From JBFHRE01 sp036745195 (lineage in GTDB: Bacteria; Actinomycetota; Acidimicrobiia; Spongiisociales; ZC4RG35): DNA of 34,456 nt. Position numbers and translations under genes: made by a program. The stretch is taken from positions 1 to 34,456 of the forward strand of contig DAIOGO010000012.1 of assembly GCA_036745195.1 (NCBI GenBank), read 5' to 3'. The notes below the pieces were generated by a model, which was not told the DNA's origin, did no database searches, and saw only the letters and a list, made by a program, of their open reading frames with translations. Of the stretch, positions 32,658 to 34,456 are shown in pieces (positions within the stretch are counted from its first letter, which is position 1; every line of letters starts with the position of its first letter).

Positions 32658-32758
32658 TCGCCTATTCGCCGTGCGGCTCCGGCGGATCCATCCGGCTCCA
32701 CCTACGCCCAAGCGGCCTCCCGTGCGAACCTCGGGGATCGCCGCTCCGACGACCGCCG

Positions 32759-32836
32759 TGGCAGGGGTGGAGGGATTCGAACCCCCAACCTCCGGTTTTG
32801 GAGACCAGCGCTCTAACCAGTTCGAGCTACACCCCT
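32759..32836 (-). tRNA. tRNA-Trp (anticodon CCA)
   Basis: On the minus strand a complete cloverleaf: acceptor AGGGGTG with CACCCCT, discriminator G, encoded CCA, D stem GCTC/GAGC, anticodon stem CTGGT/ACCGG with loop CTCCAAA (anticodon CCA at 32801-32799), and T arm around TTCGAAT. The place just upstream of secE-nusG is conserved in many bacteria. Confidence 0.97.
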
Positions 32837-32865
32837 AAGAGAAGGAGTTCGCAAGGGATCAAATG

Positions 32866-32871
32866 AGTATA
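32866..32871 (-). promoter_or_regulatory. -10 box for the tRNA-Trp-secE-nusG-rplKA unit
   Basis: TATACT on the minus strand, 30 bases before the tRNA 5' end. The -35 match about 17 bases up (TTCCAA) is poor. Confidence 0.5.
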
Positions 32872-32901
32872 CGGGGGCAGGGGGTCTGTTGGAAATCGTG
32901 A

Positions 32902-33225
32902 TCAGCGCCGCCTCATCCGGCGGAGGAAGACCACAAGACCGGCCATCGCCACCACCAGGGCGAAGGTGACACCGACCGGACGCCGGGCGGCGGGAGGTGG
33001 ATCATCGAGCTGGGAGACCACCGCGGTCGTCATCCCGGGCGGGGCATCGGCGCCGACCAGTTCCAGCTTGCGCAACGATCGACCGGTCGCCCGCGCCCGG
33101 GCTTCGGTGGCCTGACAGCGCAGGCAAGCATCCCGATGTTCTGCCACCCGCGGCCCGATCGGCTTGCCGTCGAGCACCCCTGCGACGATCAGTGGACGGG
33201 CCAGAGCGCAGTGCAGCGAGCTCAT
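32902..33225 (-). CDS. Zinc-binding anti-sigma factor, single membrane helix
   Basis: A 107-residue partner of the preceding sigma factor. It has an H-x3-C-x2-C zinc motif at His30, Cys34 and Cys37 (HRDACLRC), as in ZAS anti-sigma factors. A linker and a C-terminal membrane helix follow (about residues 85-101), ending in a basic tail (LRRMRRR). The order with a cytoplasmic zinc domain before the helix fits a membrane anti-sigma factor, but almost nothing lies beyond the helix, so the signal may be sensed in the membrane or by the zinc site. The start ATG at 33225 overlaps the sigma factor stop (ATGA). A longer open frame up to 33930 is antisense-like noise. Confidence 0.85.
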   Translation of the reverse strand: MSSLHCALARPLIVAGVLDGKPIGPRVAEHRDACLRCQATEARARATGRSLRKLELVGADAPPGMTTAVVSQLDDPPPAARRPVGVTFALVVAMAGLVVFLRRMRRR

Positions 33226-33788
33226 CGCTCGTCCTCCAGCAGGCTCTGCAGTTGGAGTCTGGCCCGATGCAGCTTGACCTTGGTGGCAGGGATGCTGATC
33301 CCGAGGGCGTCGGAGATGTCGGCGTGGGTCCACCCGTAGACGTCTTTCATCACGACCACTGCCCGTCTCCCGGCCGGAAGGGTGTCGAGGGCGACCCGGA
33401 TCCGATCGGCCAGCTCCGTCGATTCGAGGGAGCGAACCGGGTGCTGGAGGTCGCTCGCCTCGAGCAGGTGGGCAACGTCGTCGAGTTGCTCCGTCCTCCT
33501 CGAACGGGCCTTGCGCCGGTGGGTCCACACGGTGTTGACGGTGATCCGGTGGAGCCAGGTGGTGAGAGCCGCATCTCCCCTGAACCCGGGCAGCGCCCGC
33601 CATGCCCGCACCAGCGCCTCCTGGCTGGCGTCGGCCGCCAGCTCGGGATCGCCTGTGAGCCGCAGTGCCAGACCGAACACAGCGTTCTGGTGACGGCGCA
33701 CCAACTCGGCGAACGCCGCCTTGTCCCCCAGACGCGCCCTCTCGAGCAGCCAGTCGTCCGAGCCACCCTCGTAGGGAAGAGCACTCAT
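33222..33788 (-). CDS. ECF-type RNA polymerase sigma factor
   Basis: A 188-residue extracytoplasmic-function sigma factor. Region 2 spans about residues 20-95 (AFAELVRRHQNAVFGLALRLTGD, then DASQEALVRAWRAL and TWLHRITVN), and region 4 spans about 125-180 (LDTLPAGRRAVVVMKDVYGWTHADISDALG, then KVKLHRARLQL). No region 3 or extra C-terminal domain is present. It overlaps both neighbours by ATGA: the dehydratase gene before and the anti-sigma gene after. It should be held inactive by the zinc anti-sigma factor. Confidence 0.94.
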   Translation of the reverse strand: MSALPYEGGSDDWLLERARLGDKAAFAELVRRHQNAVFGLALRLTGDPELAADASQEALVRAWRALPGFRGDAALTTWLHRITVNTVWTHRRKARSRRTEQLDDVAHLLEASDLQHPVRSLESTELADRIRVALDTLPAGRRAVVVMKDVYGWTHADISDALGISIPATKVKLHRARLQLQSLLEDER

Positions 33789-34456
33789 GGCGCCAGCTCG
33801 ATGACGGCGGAGACGTGGTCCAGGGCCCCGGAGGAGAGTCGCAGATCGAGCACTCCCTCATCCTTGTGGACACCGTGCACGGAGACGGCCACCCCCGGTC
33901 GGAGCGGAGCCCGGTAGCGGAAGCGGGCACCGGCCACCGGCCTATCCCCCGAACGGTGACGGCACCCGGCCTGGATCATCCAGGCGGACTGGAGCAACCC
34001 GTGGACGACGACGCCCGCCAGGCCCGCCCCCACCGCCGCCGAATGATCCCAGTGGATCGGGTTGAAGTCGCGTGAGGCGGCGGCATAACGAACCAGGCCG
34101 GCCCGACTCACTCCTCGCACGAGTGGCGGAACCTCGCCACCGACCGGGGGGAGGGGGACTGCGGGCGCAGGGTCGAGGTGGGAACCGGCGGCGGGCTCGG
34201 GCTCCGTATCCTCGGCGGCGCCACCGGCCGGGGGCGAGCCTGCAGCCATCAGGAAGGTGGACGAACCGTCGAGGATCCGCTCCGAGTTCGCCGTCACCGC
34301 CACATCGAACCCGGTGAACAACACGCCGCCCCGTTCCCTCGCCTTGGTGAGCGAACCGGACACCTCGAGGTCGATCTCCAGGGGTATCGGGGCGTGCCAG
34401 ACGAAACTCTGATCACCATGGATCACCGAGCCGGTGAACCCGGCCAATCGGGGATC
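33785..34456 (-). CDS. MaoC-like double-hotdog dehydratase (HadAB-like), cut by window end
   Basis: At least 224 residues; the start lies beyond the window. The first about 75 visible residues resemble the FAS1-like or HadA-type hotdog half (HGDQSFVWHAPI, then a beta-rich stretch). A Pro/Ala/Glu linker follows, then a MaoC hotdog half like HadB with the hydratase motif DFNPIHWDHSAA and GVVVHGLL; the Asp and His of the motif are the catalytic pair. It probably hydrates or dehydrates 3-hydroxyacyl-ACP/CoA. Mycobacteria carry separate hadA and hadB next to tRNA-Trp-secE-nusG, so this looks like the same locus with the two halves fused. Its stop overlaps the sigma factor start. Confidence 0.85.
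   Translation of the reverse strand, partial: DPRLAGFTGSVIHGDQSFVWHAPIPLEIDLEVSGSLTKARERGGVLFTGFDVAVTANSERILDGSSTFLMAAGSPPAGGAAEDTEPEPAAGSHLDPAPAVPLPPVGGEVPPLVRGVSRAGLVRYAAASRDFNPIHWDHSAAVGAGLAGVVVHGLLQSAWMIQAGCRHRSGDRPVAGARFRYRAPLRPGVAVSVHGVHKDEGVLDLRLSSGALDHVSAVIELAP

Noticed and set aside
1..34456. CRISPR arrays, insertion sequences, prophage, integrons
   Set aside because: No regularly spaced repeats, transposase or phage genes and no long terminal inverted repeats were seen; the only arrays are the short tandem repeats listed.

Overview
The window is a high-GC (strongly G/C at third codon positions) bacterial chromosome segment interrupted by two 100-base N runs (9389-9488 and 12019-12118), so it is a scaffold of three contigs. 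It fits Actinomycetota, probably an uncultured lineage near Acidimicrobiia. The reasons are a polyphosphate glucokinase, a two-ACT-domain SerB, a mycobacterial-type Cbs, many genes whose start codon lies 6-9 bases after a TANNNT box (leaderless transcription), and a HadAB-like dehydratase near tRNA-Trp-secE-nusG-rplKA as in mycobacteria. The lineage is an inference.

Layout. 1-5.4 kb, minus strand: a heterodimeric ABC exporter pair, a small PlsC-like acyltransferase and trpS. A possible 47-codon leader gene runs into the trpS start. 5.5-7.8 kb, plus strand: a small membrane-anchored protein and a 622-residue multi-pass membrane protein. 7.9-12.0 kb: a secreted subtilisin-type protease broken by gap 1 inside its GTWSG repeats, then a membrane GGDEF-EAL protein lacking its N terminus. 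The apparent continuous frame across the gap is an artefact. 12.0-13.6 kb: citramalate synthase, start hidden by gap 2. 13.6-14.5 kb: heme A synthase on the minus strand. 14.6-16.7 kb: a coupled transsulfuration pair (Cbs, then MetB/Cgl).

17.0-20.4 kb: a membrane-anchored XRE regulator (minus) diverges from selC, the selenocysteine tRNA. The 3' end of selC lies one base from the stop codon of convergent maeB. 20.5-22.4 kb: two small coupled unknown genes and hflX. 22.4-28.6 kb: ppgK (minus), gnd (plus), serB (minus) and an M1 aminopeptidase (plus).

28.7-32.8 kb, all minus, is the ribosomal cluster read as tRNA-Trp, secE, nusG, rplK, rplA, then a 580-base gap holding a strong hairpin and an L10 leader, then rplJ and rplL, closed by an intrinsic terminator. 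rpoBC does not follow rplL. 32.9-34.5 kb, minus: a HadAB-like double-hotdog dehydratase (cut by the window end), an ECF sigma factor and a zinc-binding anti-sigma factor, each overlapping the next by ATGA.

Metabolically the window shows isoleucine (citramalate route), serine, cysteine/methionine, pentose phosphate and polyphosphate metabolism, aerobic respiration (heme A), cyclic-di-GMP signalling and selenocysteine use. No selA, selB, selD or convincing selenoprotein gene is present, so that machinery must lie elsewhere. I found no CRISPR array, insertion sequence, prophage or origin.
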